Positions 37,312 to 49,390 are shown, counted from the first letter of the stretch. The stretch is DNA of 64,000 nt from Selaginella moellendorffii (GCF_000143415.4 NW_003314303.1:97579-161578); one strand, 5' to 3'. Translations and numbers: made by a program. Notes: a model not told the origin generated them from the sequence alone.

Positions 37312-37600
37312 TGGCTTGCAGGGGGAGCTCCCTTCAATTCAACTGAGGTCGGTGCGTCGCTGTTACTCGCTGCTGACTCATGCATTCGCCTGACATGCCC
37401 GCAACCATCATCAGATCGTGATCAGGACACGCCGAAAACATGCCCGTGATCACCTCCGCAACTCTCTGATCTCGGCGAGGTTGATCACAGAATCCCCCGA
37501 GTTTGAGGCATGGCAGCCGTGTGCATGATGCAGGAGCAGGTGCGGCTTCGGCTCTGAACTTCCCTTGGATTGAAGGGAGCTCCCTTTCAGATTCACAGCA
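37312..37600 (+). ncRNA. MIR159: MIR159/MIR319-family microRNA precursor hairpin
   Basis: The 3' arm at 37564-37584 reads CTTGGATTGAAGGGAGCTCCC, matching the plant miR159/319 family (TTGGAYTGAAGGGAGCTCCC). The 5' arm at about 37322-37342 (GGGAGCTCCCTTCAATTCAA core) is complementary to it with one G:U wobble in the paired core. The loop region is about 220 nt, and further imperfect pairing is visible inside it (GAGGTCGGTGCG against CGGCTTCGGCTCT). Long foldbacks with the mature strand at the base of the 3' arm are characteristic of MIR159/319. Targets in plants are GAMYB and TCP mRNAs. The T at position 7 of the mature sequence (TTGGATTG) favours the miR159 label over miR319. Confidence 0.9.
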
Positions 37601-38709
37601 TCGTTTTGCAACACTTTCTTTGCTATTTGTTTCGTTCTTCTTTATTTTCGTTTTTTTCTTTTTCTTGAGAAAATAAACAGTATTTGGTTCGTTTCAAGCT
37701 CGTTTGAATTCCAGCCATGTCAGTTGTGCAGCTTTGGGACACAGATCCAAGTTGAAAAAGAAGGAAAAATAAGTTTTATTTTCCATTGCTTGTTTCTCAT
37801 TCTTCCTATTTTGTGGCCTAGACAATGAAGGAAGAATCTGTGCTGGAGGGGAGTCATTCAATTTGAGGGGCGAACTATTCGGGCACAGGTACTTAAATGA
37901 GATCGATTTTGGAATTCCTCAGAGCTTACAACAATGCAGGATCTCTCCCACCAGATTTCCCCTCCTGCTTGCTTTTGTTGTTTTGTTGGGGAGGATTTAA
38001 CCGCCCGCTCAACAGCTTATACATTTGACTTCACAGAGAGGAGCTCCTTTTCTTTCCTGTGATCCTCGATTTAAACAGTTTTCTAGCAGAGATTGTCGTT
38101 TCCTCCATAATCAATTAGTACAAGCAAAGCAAAGCCAAGCAAAGCAAAGCCAAGCAAAGCTTGTTTATCATTTCTCAACATTCCAGCAGCCATATATATA
38201 TATATATTTCAAGCAAGGTAGCTGATAGTGAGAGCGGGGGGGATGTTCAGAAGTGTTGCAAGTGACTCAGATTGTAAGAGAGCGAGGATCAGAAGAGGTT
38301 GATAGATAGATGCTGTTTATGGTTACTAAAGTGCCCTTTTGGGGCATGGGGTTAGAAGATTGGAAATTACATTACTGGAAATAATAATAGGAAATTCTTG
38401 GCTCCAGCAAGCAAATGGTAAAAAAGAATGAGAAAGAGGAGTGTTGCAAGGCAAGAGATTGTATAAAAAAAGCAAAAGCCTGGAACACACCTGTAGAAGT
38501 AGAAATGAAGGGTGGAAAAAGAGATGGGGGAGGAGGAGGCAAACTGCCCACAGCCCATACCCCATGTCAGAAGTGCAGGGACATTCTTTTCAGGGCTTGT
38601 CCATTGGAGGAACAAACCCTGGAAAACCATAGCTATTTGAATTTGATTTCTTTAAGCTTTCAAACTATTAGGGCACACTCTGTTCTAGGTTTAGGGCTCT
38701 TGGACAGGA
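37601..38709. other. Spacer between MIR159 and the FN3 gene
   Basis: No coding signal. It contains AAGCAAAGC tandem words (about 38122-38161) and a (TA)n run (about 38193-38208). The 3' end of the microRNA primary transcript and the promoter of the downstream gene must lie here. Confidence 0.5.
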
Positions 38710-41700
38710 ATGGGCGAGGCGGAGGAGACGCAGCCGGAGCCGCGGCGCTGGGCTCCGCCGCCTATTCCGATCTGCGCAGGGGCGGATCGCAGCAGCTTGC
38801 TGCTGGAGTGGCGGAAATACGTCGATTTCGCTGATGGATTCGAGTACTGCTTGGAGCTGGGGTTGAAGAGGGCGCTGAGGAGCGATCTGCACGGGCGGAG
38901 GCCCGGGAAGAAGAATGCGGGCACGGGAAGAGATCTCGGGGCGCCCGAGCTGATCGAGTTTGCCGTGGCCTGGTCGGAGCATTTCCCGCAGGGGATTTTC
39001 ACCTCATCCGCGGCTGGGTATGCGGTGAATTTCGACTGTCTTGAGTGGAAGACGATCTATCGTGGCTCGGAGAACTCAAGCAAGGTATTCGAGCTTGTTT
39101 TTTTCTTCTTCTTCACGCGGTTGCTGGTGTGATATATGTGCATTTTGTTTTTCTTGGTTGGATTCCACGAAGAACAGGTTGAGGATTTGATACCCGGGAT
39201 GGGATACGTTTTCCGGCTTTGCGTCATGCTTCCGGATTCATGTTCGAACGAAGCACCACCACCTCTTTCCTCGGACCAAATCATGTTTTTTACAATCCCA
39301 TGCGCGCCATGTCCTCCGGAGTGCCCGCTACTCGTGGATCGTGGAAGAACTTCGCTTAAGGTTTGTTTCTTCTCGTTTTTTCGTTTTGTAAGCTGCATGA
39401 TTTTACTTTTTTTCTCTCTCTATAGTTGAAGTGGTCGCCACCCTCGATTACCGGGGGAATGGCGATACGTGAATACATCGCTGAGATGAAGCGTCCAGGC
39501 GGCGATTTTGAGAACGTCTACAGTGGTGGCACAAATCTCACGGTTAAAGTGACTCGGCTTGTCCCGGGAACCAGCTATATCTTTCGTGTGCAGGTAGACA
39601 TTTTCTATTTGTCTACGTTCTCATTTTCTCGTTTTCCTCACTCCAGGCTTTGAGCTGCCTAGGCTGGAGTGGCCTCAGTAAAGAAGTGACATATGTCACA
39701 GCTTCGTCTGTTCCTGCTGCACCCACGCCTCCTAGTCTCTTGAGCTCGTCTCGAAACTCCATATCCCTTTGCTGGGAGGTATTGCCAGTATTAGACTTTT
39801 CTGAGCTTCGTTCTGTCACTTCGAAATACAGGAACCAGACAATCATGGCTCACCAGTATCCTCTTATACTCTTGAGGCTGACGATGGTAAACGGCAACTT
39901 TCATACATATGTATATGATATTTTATGATGCAGGACTCGACGGGCCGTTTTCCGTTGTTTACAGTGGCGAGGAACGAAGGTTTGACATTTTTTCAGGATG
40001 ATTTGCCATTTATTAATACTTTTATCTCTCAGGTGTGAAGTTGGTAACCTGAGGAGTGGAACCAGCTATAAGTTCAGAGTTCTTGCTCACAATGGCATTG
40101 GGAAAGGTGCATTTAGCGCGTCTGCGAGGTTTTCAACATCGCACTCACCTCCATCTGCGCCTCGGTCACTTAGCATTCTTGGCAAGACATCAACCTCTGG
40201 AGTCGTCGGCTGGAGTCCACCTGATTACAACGGTGGAAGCTCTATAACCGGGTTTGTCATACACAGTACCTTGCTAATAAAACAAATCTCATGCGGTTTC
40301 ATTCAGGTATGAACTGGAGTTCAAGCTGAAGGCGCCTGGCAGCTGCTGGACTCAAGCATATAGCGGTCAATCGAGCACGTGCAATCTCATTGGTCTTCGT
40401 CCTGGTACGCATAAGATGGCATTTGTAATCGACAAGCTGAGTCGTTCGTGCAGGATGTCAATATCATGTGCACGTAAGAGCAAAGAATAACGAGGGATGT
40501 GGAGATTTTTCTCAAGAAGGTATTCAGGTTCTCTTATGAAGTAATAACGCCGTTCTTAGCTCGTTTGTGTATGCAGCTTCGTTTATGACTTCTCCTGGCC
40601 TGTCAGAAGCTCCCTTGTCTCTGGTGTTTTCAGAAATACGAAGTACATCGCTGAAAGTTTCCTGGGACCGTCCCAACCACGACGGTGGCTCAGCTATTCT
40701 CGGATATCGTTTAGAGGTAATGTTACACTTCTATCAACAGATTTTAATTTTTCGTCTTAGATGCTAATTGCAGAAACAAGCGACTCTTTGTGTGTATATC
40801 GAGGGGATGAGCTTTCTGTTGGCGTAGACAAGCTTATTCCCGGGCAGAAATACATTTTTAAAGTACAGGCTTTGAACAAAGCTGGTTCTAGCGCTTGGAG
40901 CGGTATGGTAGTTGTCTGCAGCTGGCTTTGACTGATTTTTTGTTGTGTAGGCCCGAGTGAAGTTTGGACAAAAGCAGCTGTTCCGGATGCCCCTGAAACT
41001 CCAACTATTGTCAATGTATCATCTACCACCGTTTCTCTACGGTAACTGAGATTCTCGCTTTAAACGAGTTCTATGACACACAAGTGACGTTGCAGGTGGA
41101 TCTCGCCAAAGCCAAACGGTAGTTGCATACTATCTTACCGTCTTCAAATGGCCAATCTAGGATATGATGCAACAAACCGGCAGAATGAGATGTTTCGTTT
41201 TTATTCATCTGGAACTGATCGTTACATTGCTGGGGAGGAAAATGTGAGGTACAGATAATCTCGTAAGATTGTTTTCGCTTATACAAGTTTAGACGCAGGA
41301 AACACAGACTGAAGATAATGACAAGGAACGTCACGCTGTTCAATCTGTGTACGATGGTCCTGCTCTTGCGTATACAGTGAAGAACCTTGAACCATGGACT
41401 TCATATGCTTTCTGCTTGCAGGTTGTGTGCCGTCTCGATTCTTTACATTCATATCTCGTGGCTTGCCAGGCCTTGAATTCGGTTGGAGAAAGCTTTTGCA
41501 GCAAGATCATCCTCTCTAAGACATCTCCGTCTTGTCCTTCGCCACCGTCGCTTGTCATTACTGAAACATCAACCGATACTGTGTCGCTACAATGGGAGGT
41601 ATCAAATTGTTGCTAATGAAGATTTATCGGGCTCATTAGTTTAACGATTTTTGCAGCTTCCACAGCGAGATAATGGTGCTAGCGTGATTTCTTTTGGCCT

Positions 41701-42964
41701 TCACATGAAAAAAAAACCCGAAGCCTTCAAGAACAATCCAAGACATAACAAAACGCATATAGAGGACACTACGGACGAGTGGACTGAAGTATACAAAGGG
41801 GCATTGCTCAAGTAAGCAATTATTTTATGTTTTACTTCATCTAAAAAGCTTGCTGCAGTTACGCGTTACCGTCGCTACTGCCTGGGCATTCATACATGTT
41901 CCGGCTCGTAGCCTACAATGTGTATGGCCCTTCTCGACCAAGCTTTGTGACTGCCTCCACACTTGCAGCGTGTCCTCTTCCTCCATCCCCGCCAACATTT
42001 TCTGGAATATCACCAACAAGTGTCCGTGTCAGGTGGTCTGCCCCTACTTGCGACAATGGAGCACCGATCTTGAGGTTGGTGTTGTTGATCTTTCAAAGAC
42101 CTTACTTTTTATTCGACCTTTCTGTAGATACAGGCTTCTCATGGATCATTCTAAGTCTGGTCATATGCATAAGGTTTGATCGTCTTTTTTTCTTTCTCTT
42201 AACTGTCTACATGTATTGATTGCAAATCTATCTTTTCAAGGTGTACGAGGGGGATTCGACGTCTTACAAAGTTGTAAAGCTCGTACCTGGGAGATCTTAT
42301 CAGGTGGCTGTCCAGGTAAAAAGACCCATATTCTCGGTTTTTGCTCAACAGCTTTGTCTAGGCTATCAACTCTGCCGGTGCGAGCCATCTGAGCGACTTG
42401 TCTTCGGTTACTCTCCCAGCTCAGATCGTTCTTCCCGCACTGGACGCGCCACAGCTGGCTCGTTCCAATGATTTCCTTTCCGTATCGTGGACGCATCTGG
42501 ATCAGCGAGAGGTCGTCTCTTACACACTCCAGATGGAGTCAGCGCCTGGCAAGTTACTCCAAGTTTACGAGGGCTCCACTCCAAGGTACGTCCATTAATG
42601 TTCTCGGGACAAGGAAGTAGACTGCACACTTAATTGTTTTTTTTTTAATTTTTTCTACTGTAGGTTCATGCTTGATATCAACAACAGTAATAAGAGCTGC
42701 AAGTTTCGAGTGCGAGCCAACGGGGGTGGTCTGGAAGTTTGCTCCGGCCCCTGGAGCCCATTCTCGACATGGACTCCTCCACCCGAGTCCAAACAAAAAC
42801 CAAAGGATGTGAAGCGATCCAGCTCGATCACGACAATGTATTTCATACGAGGTATGCATCAAAGACTCGCAGATCCATGGAGTGTCAAGCAGCGAAGGAT
42901 GATTGCGCTAATCGGGACTTTGCTTACACTAACTCTGGCCTTGTTCGCGAACACTCGCGATTGA
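38710..42964 (+). CDS. FNDC3-like protein: nine fibronectin type III repeats plus C-terminal membrane anchor
   Basis: Twenty-one exons: 38710-39084, 39178-39360, 39426-39593, 39647-39778, 39832-39886, 39934-39979, 40033-40251, 40307-40404, 40454-40519, 40577-40716, 40761-40902, 40951-41041, 41096-41243, 41299-41421, 41470-41598, 41657-41811, 41859-42074, 42128-42173, 42241-42315, 42362-42585, 42664-42964; 1043 residues, no stop. Nine FN3 repeats can be counted from their F-strand signatures (for example LVPGTSYIFRVQAL, LRSGTSYKFRVLAHN, LIPGQKYIFKVQALNKAG, LLPGHSYMFRLVAYN). The last 25 residues form one hydrophobic helix (ALIGTLLTLTLALF) with a short polar tail, i.e. a tail anchor; there is no signal peptide. 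Nine FN3 repeats plus a C-terminal anchor is the architecture of animal FNDC3A/B. Molecular role in plants is unknown. Exon 13 was ended at 41243 (GTGAGG donor), since the next GT breaks the frame. Confidence 0.82.
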
Positions 42965-44416
42965 TTCTCAGGTACGTAGCCTTGGACAAGTCAAACAGGG
43001 GAGGAAAAATCTAACCTTTCAAAGCCACTGTCTCGCAGGAGTTTCGGTCAAGTTTGGTTGGCCTCGCCTCCACATGGTGTGTTTCTAAGATCAAGAAGGT
43101 CACGCGTACGTAACTCCATGCATGCGTACGGAGGCCGCCAAAGCCTTTGCGAATTGATTGCAGTGACGCGGAATCGCCGACCAGAGACCTGCCACGTAGC
43201 ACTCGCTCGCTCGCCCATTCCGCCGCGGAAAACGTCACCGCCCAGCCAACCACCACGCTCTCGACTTTCCACATCGGAATGTGGCCCCGGTGCGCATTCA
43301 ATGAAGCCTCACATCTATCTATACCGGAAGTACAGTTGGGTGGTGGTTCCCGGTTCAAATCCGATATATTCCCAAGCCATACCCGCCACGTCAGCGTGAC
43401 ACGTCGCCAACGTCAGCAAAGCGCGTTCTTCTAAAAGACGAGACCCTCCCTCTTTTTTTTTTCAAGTTTTACCACAAGGAAGGTTCTGTTTTGAGTCTTT
43501 GGATTCGTTTCCTCCAAGAAAAAAAAGAGAGAAGATACGAATGGAAGATCACGTAGGTTGTGATCAATCAAGGTCTTAAGACACTAACAATTACCATTTT
43601 TTACTTTTTTCCTGTTTAGACTGAGAAGAGCGAAGCTTCTGTGTGTAGATTTTGACCAGCCGCGGCTTTTCCAAGTGAATCGCTATCGCATTGATTGCAC
43701 GAGTGAGGAAAAAATTACCACCGCCTTGAACAAGTGAAAACCAGCCCCATCGAAAGATCAAAATCAATCAAGGTAACCCAAGTTGGTGCAACCAAAAAAA
43801 AAAATGCCGGCTATTAGGGCAAATGCACCCAAGACACGTGGCGCAATATGGACTGAGACGTAGTTACTGCCAGATGCCAGTCATATATTCCGCATATTCC
43901 ACTGTGCCCGGTCGCTTTTATTTTTTTACTTTTTTCCGACAGCAGCAGCGCGACCGGATCGTTTTCCACCTACCAGATTCCGCCGGTTGCGGTGTACGGA
44001 CACGAGGGGAGCTAGCGTACGGTAGCCGCCGTCAACGGTGTGGATCTCCGGTTCTATTCACACGGTCTCAAATCCAGCTAAAAAATCTTCCTTGGGCAGA
44101 AAAATACTTGCCTCTTCCTATTACACAATCTCTTCTAGACCATCGCCCACCGATCCCCAGGTGAGCGCTACAGGTTCTCGAGCGGTCAGAGAATCGCAAA
44201 TTCCAGGTCTGTCTATCCAAATGCGATAGCGCGCGATGATCTCACGAGCGAATCCCCGAGGATAAAGATATATAATTCGATTCGAGGCCGAGAGAGCTCG
44301 ATGCGAGCGGAGAGGAAGATCCTTGAGAGGGGACGAGAGAATTCACGCCTGTGAATGATTCCAGGAGCTCGGATTCCTCCTGTGCTGCTTCGTCTCTCCA
44401 TCTCCAATCGCTGTCA
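42965..44416. other. Intergenic region upstream of the VQ gene
   Basis: No gene recognised. A TATA-like GATATATAATTC lies at about 44267-44278, roughly 140 bp before the VQ gene ATG, and is the likely core promoter. Poly-A/T tracts occur at 43450-43470, 43795-43803 and 43920-43935. Confidence 0.45.
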
Positions 44417-45568
44417 ATGGCAACCTGGGAGCCAAAGTTACCTTCTTCCTTCCACGAGACGTCTCTCTGGTCGCTCAAATCCAGTGCCGCTAGCGCTACC
44501 ACCGCCGCTGATCACAACCACCACCACTTCTCTTGGTCTCCTCTAGGTTCCAGCGATTCGCCTACCACCGCCACGATGGCCGACAAATCGCTTCTTAGCG
44601 CTCTCAACAAAGCTTCGCCTCCATCGCGTCAATTCGCCACCAGCGGTGACAAGCTCGATCAGCCCACAGATTTTCAGCACGACGGAGACGCTGGAGCTCA
44701 CGGCTATGGCAGTGCCACCACGAATTCCTCCACGGCGCCAAACCGGGGCAGCGCCACCATCGCCAACAAGCTCCTCGGTGGGGCGGGAGCTCTAGGAACA
44801 GGATCCGGGAAGGTAACAAAGAAGCGAGCTCGCGCGTCGCGGAAGCCTCCCACCACCGTCCTCGAGGCGGACAGCTCCAACTTCCGGGCGATGGTGCAGC
44901 AGCTCACTGGGATCCCGTCGGTTCCGTTCCTCTCCTCGTCGATGCACCAGCGAAACGGCCTCGAGTTCCTGGATCTCGGCAGGCCCCCGACGGCCACACG
45001 CTCGATCCTGGGCTTCGCAGGTCCACACCACCAGGCGTTGCAGGGACTTCCACCGCTCGACCCCTCGGCTTTGCTCCCAGCTTTCGGCTCGAGAGCTCAC
45101 TCCGAGGCCACGGCCGCCGGGTTTGGATCGTCGTCGCCATACTTCAAGTACATGTCCGCCGCGGTGGCCGCCAGCGCTGCTCCTCACGAGCACTCGAGGC
45201 AGCAGCAAGCTCCTCCCAGTATGGGGGACTTTCTGAGAACACCGCTGGACGAGCTCGGCCTGGACCAGAATGCGAGCTCGCCACTGCTGAGCTCGCTGGA
45301 TCAGCAGCAGCAACACGAGCAGCAGCGTGTAAATCTTCCCAGGAAATTGGAGAGCTCGGAGCTCTCGTCCATGCCTTCGTTGTGGGAAGGAGGTGGCGAT
45401 AGCTCGAGTCGAGAGTTGCAGGCGACGAATTGCAAGACCGAGGATGGTGGTCTGGAGCATGGAACTGATGATACCGGCGACCAGGAGGGATCCAACAGTA
45501 GGATGGTTCACATTGTGGATTCGTGGTTGTCCCATGCAGATCAAACCACGGATCACAAGCAGCACTGA
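44417..45568 (+). CDS. VQ-motif transcriptional cofactor
   Basis: Single-exon gene of 383 residues. The ATG at 44417 (MATWEPKLPSSFHETSLWSL) is the first in frame; the frame is open further upstream but without ATG. The defining VQ motif FxxxVQxxTG appears as NFRAMVQQLTG, encoded at about 44880-44912 and preceded by a basic stretch (KKRARASRKPPTTVLEAD). VQ proteins are nuclear partners of WRKY factors and MAP kinases in defence and development. The rest is Ser/Ala/His-rich and low-complexity, with a short Gln/His run near residue 300. Lack of introns is normal for VQ genes. Confidence 0.9.
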   Translation: MATWEPKLPSSFHETSLWSLKSSAASATTAADHNHHHFSWSPLGSSDSPTTATMADKSLLSALNKASPPSRQFATSGDKLDQPTDFQHDGDAGAHGYGSATTNSSTAPNRGSATIANKLLGGAGALGTGSGKVTKKRARASRKPPTTVLEADSSNFRAMVQQLTGIPSVPFLSSSMHQRNGLEFLDLGRPPTATRSILGFAGPHHQALQGLPPLDPSALLPAFGSRAHSEATAAGFGSSSPYFKYMSAAVAASAAPHEHSRQQQAPPSMGDFLRTPLDELGLDQNASSPLLSSLDQQQQHEQQRVNLPRKLESSELSSMPSLWEGGGDSSSRELQATNCKTEDGGLEHGTDDTGDQEGSNSRMVHIVDSWLSHADQTTDHKQH

Positions 45569-46183
45569 GGAGAGTCTACACACTGATATACATCGCTAAT
45601 AATTTTCGCGGAGCTGTAGAGACACGCACGTTTTTAACTTTAGAAGTTCCAGAGGTTGGGCTGCTTTCACAGATGCGAGCTTCTCAGCATAACGTTTTAC
45701 TACAGTAGAGAACAAGGAATTAAAAATATACACCTTTCATGCCTCACTTTCGGGAAGCCCAGAAGAATTACGAAAGAAAAAAAGCGATGAGGAAAATCTC
45801 GAAGAAGAGACTAGCAGCCACCCTGACCATGGAAATCAGAAAAAAGTGTATAAAGGCGAATGGAAAGAGAGGGCTCTCGTCCTCGCAAGCCGGGAGATGG
45901 AAAGCAAAATTCCAAGGCACCTGAGAAAAGCTCGATGACATGATAAGAAAACTAGAGAGCAGCTTTGCAATGTCTTGTTCGCACCATATGTTTGGAGAAA
46001 ACGTGAGCAACTGCCATATCTTATGCTTCGTGTGTGATGCTTGGAACAAGATCACTAGAAAAGATGCTAGTCCTGAGCCTGACTTAGTTTCATCATAGAA
46101 ACTTCTGGATCGTCAAGTCCTCGCAGGCATCATGTAAGAACGCATTTCAGATTTAATGTTCTTTAAGCCAGAGGAGATACAAG

Positions 46184-46494
46184 CTAACAGACGTCCTCTT
46201 CAAGTGGATCCCACGAAGCGGCAAATCCCTTGAGGCGCTTCCCCATGAGCTCGAGCACGCTGCCCCATGAGCTCGAGCACGCTGCCATAACCAGTGTAAT
46301 CCATCTCCACGCACTCTTTGCCCACATCCATGATAAACCTTCGCTGCTGAGAGGGACTTGAGAAAAACGGGCAGATCCTTGGCCAAGGGCTGAAGATGCA
46401 ATCCTGCCACATTATCGTGGCTGGGGCAAGTTGCTGCTGGTCTGGGGATAAGGCATGTACTTTCTGCCTCGACAAGCTCTTCTAGTGGCACCAA
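46184..46494 (-). pseudogene. Unidentified gene remnant with 22-bp tandem duplication
   Basis: Minus-strand open frames across this interval look like an eroded terminal exon. A 22-bp unit is repeated exactly at 46241-46262 and 46263-46284; because 22 is not a multiple of three it shifts the frame. The segment upstream of the duplication (FIMDVGKECVEMDYTGYG) and a segment in another frame after it (AASWDPLEEDVC, stop at 46184) would be in register with a single unit. The product was not recognised. It sits at the edge of the transposon block, which suggests an incomplete gene copy. Confidence 0.3.
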
Positions 46495-46694
46495 GCAGCT
46501 CTGGAGTGTGGAAATGAGTCTGATGTTATTATGTTATTGTGCTATCAGTGCTCAACATGGGGATATGAAGGATGAGGAGATAATGATCAGATGCACACAT
46601 ATGGCTGCTAGAAAAAGTTGAAAGTTCCTGTTGGTTAGCACTTTCAGCATTTGAAAAGTTTAAAGCAAATATAAAGTAACATTATAATGCTCAT

Positions 46695-49390
46695 TGAGTG
46701 CATGGAATACGGAAAGAGAATACAAAAAATGTTTATCCCAAAAACCCTAATTTATATATAAGAACGAGTGGTTCAAATTGAAATTAATCCAACGGCTACT
46801 AAAATCCCATTAATCTTAGTATATGGTATTGTAGCCATACATTTGGACCTCATATCATCCCCTCTTCTCGGAATGGGCTGAAGTCTGGAGGAATGTCAAA
46901 AGGAGGTATTGGCAAATCTGTAAGTGGTATTAACTATTCATAATCCCTTTGTACAAAGTGTTTCAACCATTACATATGCATAATTTTTAGAGGATCAGCC
47001 TGCTAGACGTCATGCCAAACCTCATAAACTTGTGGTCCAACTTGCCACAACACTTGATACAGTTTTTTCTACTGAGCAAGGAGCCCCTTAGATAAACCAT
47101 GTACTGTAAGATGGGGAAAATGAATTAACGCCAAGTCATCCACTTTGTACTTCGCAAGTGGATGATGATGGGAGTTATAGTACCATTGTTGTCTCACTTG
47201 TATGTGGCTTAAGTGTTCAGCAAACTCTACTCGAATAAGTGGAAGAATATTAGTCAAATACTAATTCCACGACCTAGCATCGGTGATCACGAATATAAAC
47301 CCAGCTCCATTGGTAATATTGAATCATGACCATATAAAAGTTTATATGGTGAAACACCAATAGAACTCTGCACCCCTATAACATATGCATACCAAAGAGA
47401 TGGTAAATAACCATTCCAATCCAAATGCTAAAAATTCATACATTTCACAAACATCCCTTTGAACATCCGAACGAGCCGTTTCACCAAACTGTTTGATTGT
47501 GAATAATAAACACTTGTGAAAGTGTGGCGTATCCCCAACTAAGACATCAAAACATAAAATGCCTCAACCATAAATGCGAGACCATTATCCAAAAGAATTC
47601 ACTCTATGCAACAAGAATGCTAGAATACCACTTGATTGAGGAGGAAGTATCCAACAGTAGTTGTAGAGGTGCTAGCAAGAGTACCAACTTCCACCTAACG
47701 AGTCAAGTAGTCAAAAGCAATAATAACATACTCATTGTCAGCAGTTGATTGTTAAAAAGGTTCTATAAGATCAAATACCACCAACTCAAACAGATGGGAA
47801 ATTGCAATTGACTCCAACCATCCTTCCACCGCACGAGGGGGAGTATTACAAGCTTGACACCAAACTGTAACGCATGTGATCATGGGATGAGATTTGGATA
47901 TACTGTCACCATGGATCCTTGGAACCTTGGGGAATAAATGGGGATAAAATAGCCACTAAGGGCTCTCTCATCAAGCAATTGCCCCTTTTCCAATTGGCTT
48001 AAGGGGAGAGAGATAAAGTGCGTTACAGTTGGTATCAGAGAAAATGGCATGGGTTCGATTCCTATTGATTAGTGGCTACTTAAAAGTATAATATACCCTT
48101 GAGCAAGGTGTATTTCTACCCTTAAATTTGAAATCGTACGTATTGGGCATCTATGCGTACATCCTTCCTCTTGTGTGGAGTATCCACGGACGAAGGTATC
48201 CACCGTGGGACTGCGGTACGGGTGGATGACTAGTTGCCTCACATGGAATAGCTGATCTACACATTGGAAGGATTGGTAGATTGAGTGCGGAAATGGAGGT
48301 GCTGGTTCCCCTTGGCTCAATAGGGGTTGTTAGTCAATAGTCAATGAGGACATTGACATCTCTGAAGGGGGGGTGAGTGTAGCGCATGTGATCATGGGAT
48401 GAGATTTGGATATATTATCACCGTGGATCCTTGGAACTTTGGGGGATAAATGGGGATAAAATAGCCACTAAGGGCTCTCTCATCAAGCAATTGCCCCTTT
48501 TCTAGTTGGCTTAAGGGGAAAGAGATAAAGTGTGCTACACAAACACAGTTACATATATATCGGATAACATTGCATCAGATCTCTGGCCAATAAAAAGACT
48601 TGTGCAGCTTCTTGGTCACATGATGATGTCCTATATGCCTACCTAGAATAGGAGAATCATGGTAGGCATGAAGAAACTATGGAATAAAAATTGAAAGCAC
48701 CACCAGCTATAAATGATCATTAGGATCTGTCCCCACAAAATAAAGAAGGCCATCTTCAAGGTGATATTGAGAATGTCAATGCCGGAATGGTAAGTTATCA
48801 GCAAGTGATGTAGGATTTTCAAACCCTTTTCAAAGTCTTCAAGTCCACGGCTCAATTTTTTTAGCCTCATGAACCTCATCAAGAGAAGGTAGGTCTTGCT
48901 TTGCACCTTGTGAATACTAAACGTGAAGTATAGCAACTGCTGATAGCATAGAATCCTCGTCTAGAAAATCCACAGATGCTAGAACAACAGGCACATTAGA
49001 AACATGAGAAGAGAGTGAAGAAAGAAGAGAAACTCGAAAAAGGGCATTAACATCAACTATAAAACTCCTCGGGAGATGAACAACATCAAAATTATATATC
49101 TAAAGCTTCAAAGCCCACTAAGCAGTACGACCAACCAAGTTCTTCCGCTTCAATAATGAAGTACGGCAACATGATCACCTTTTAGTAACATTCGAGAACC
49201 ATGTAGATATACATGAAGTTTCTCGAAACCCCAAACTGCTATTAAACACTCATTTGTCATGGAGTAGTTCACCTTTGTTGGTAGTAATGTATAGCTGATG
49301 TATGCAATAAAATGGCGATGACCAAGCACACTTGGGCTTTTTTGCATCAACACACCTCCAAGACGAGCATAGACCATACTTGAGCTTAGA
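46695..49390 (-). mobile_element. Ty3/gypsy element, 5'-truncated copy (family of 57.0-61.6 kb)
   Basis: Minus-strand copy of the same family as the plus-strand element further right. The 3' LTR is at about 46695-46854, preceded on the minus strand by a purine tract (GAAGAGGGGATGA). Coding debris from 5' to 3' includes an RNase H-like segment (YSMTNECLIAVWGFEKLHVY near 49250), an integrase part, and an integrase C-terminal segment (YKVDDLALIHFPHLTVHGLS near 47120). RT, protease and gag are absent: similarity to the other copy stops at about 49390 where AT-rich transposon sequence begins. A TRIM element interrupts it at 47866-48539. All frames are broken. Confidence 0.8.
47866..48539 (+). mobile_element. 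Complete TRIM element (family B) with target-site duplication
   Basis: Two 162-bp LTRs, 47866-48027 and 48378-48539, both TGTA...TACA. They are flanked by a perfect 5-bp duplication CAAAC at 47861-47865 and 48540-48544. The primer-binding site TGGTATCAGAG (48030-48040) is complementary to initiator-Met tRNA, and a polypurine tract GAAGGGGGGGTGAG (48364-48377) precedes the second LTR. The 350-bp interior has no coding capacity, so it must have moved with enzymes from an autonomous element. The LTRs differ at 11 sites by eye, all transitions. The related gypsy copy has the unfilled site near 60374. Confidence 0.93.

Noticed and set aside
44792-45583. 263-codon minus-strand open frame opposite the VQ gene
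   Set aside because: Exact antisense shadow of a well-supported coding frame with the VQ motif; biased GC-rich codons leave the opposite strand open.
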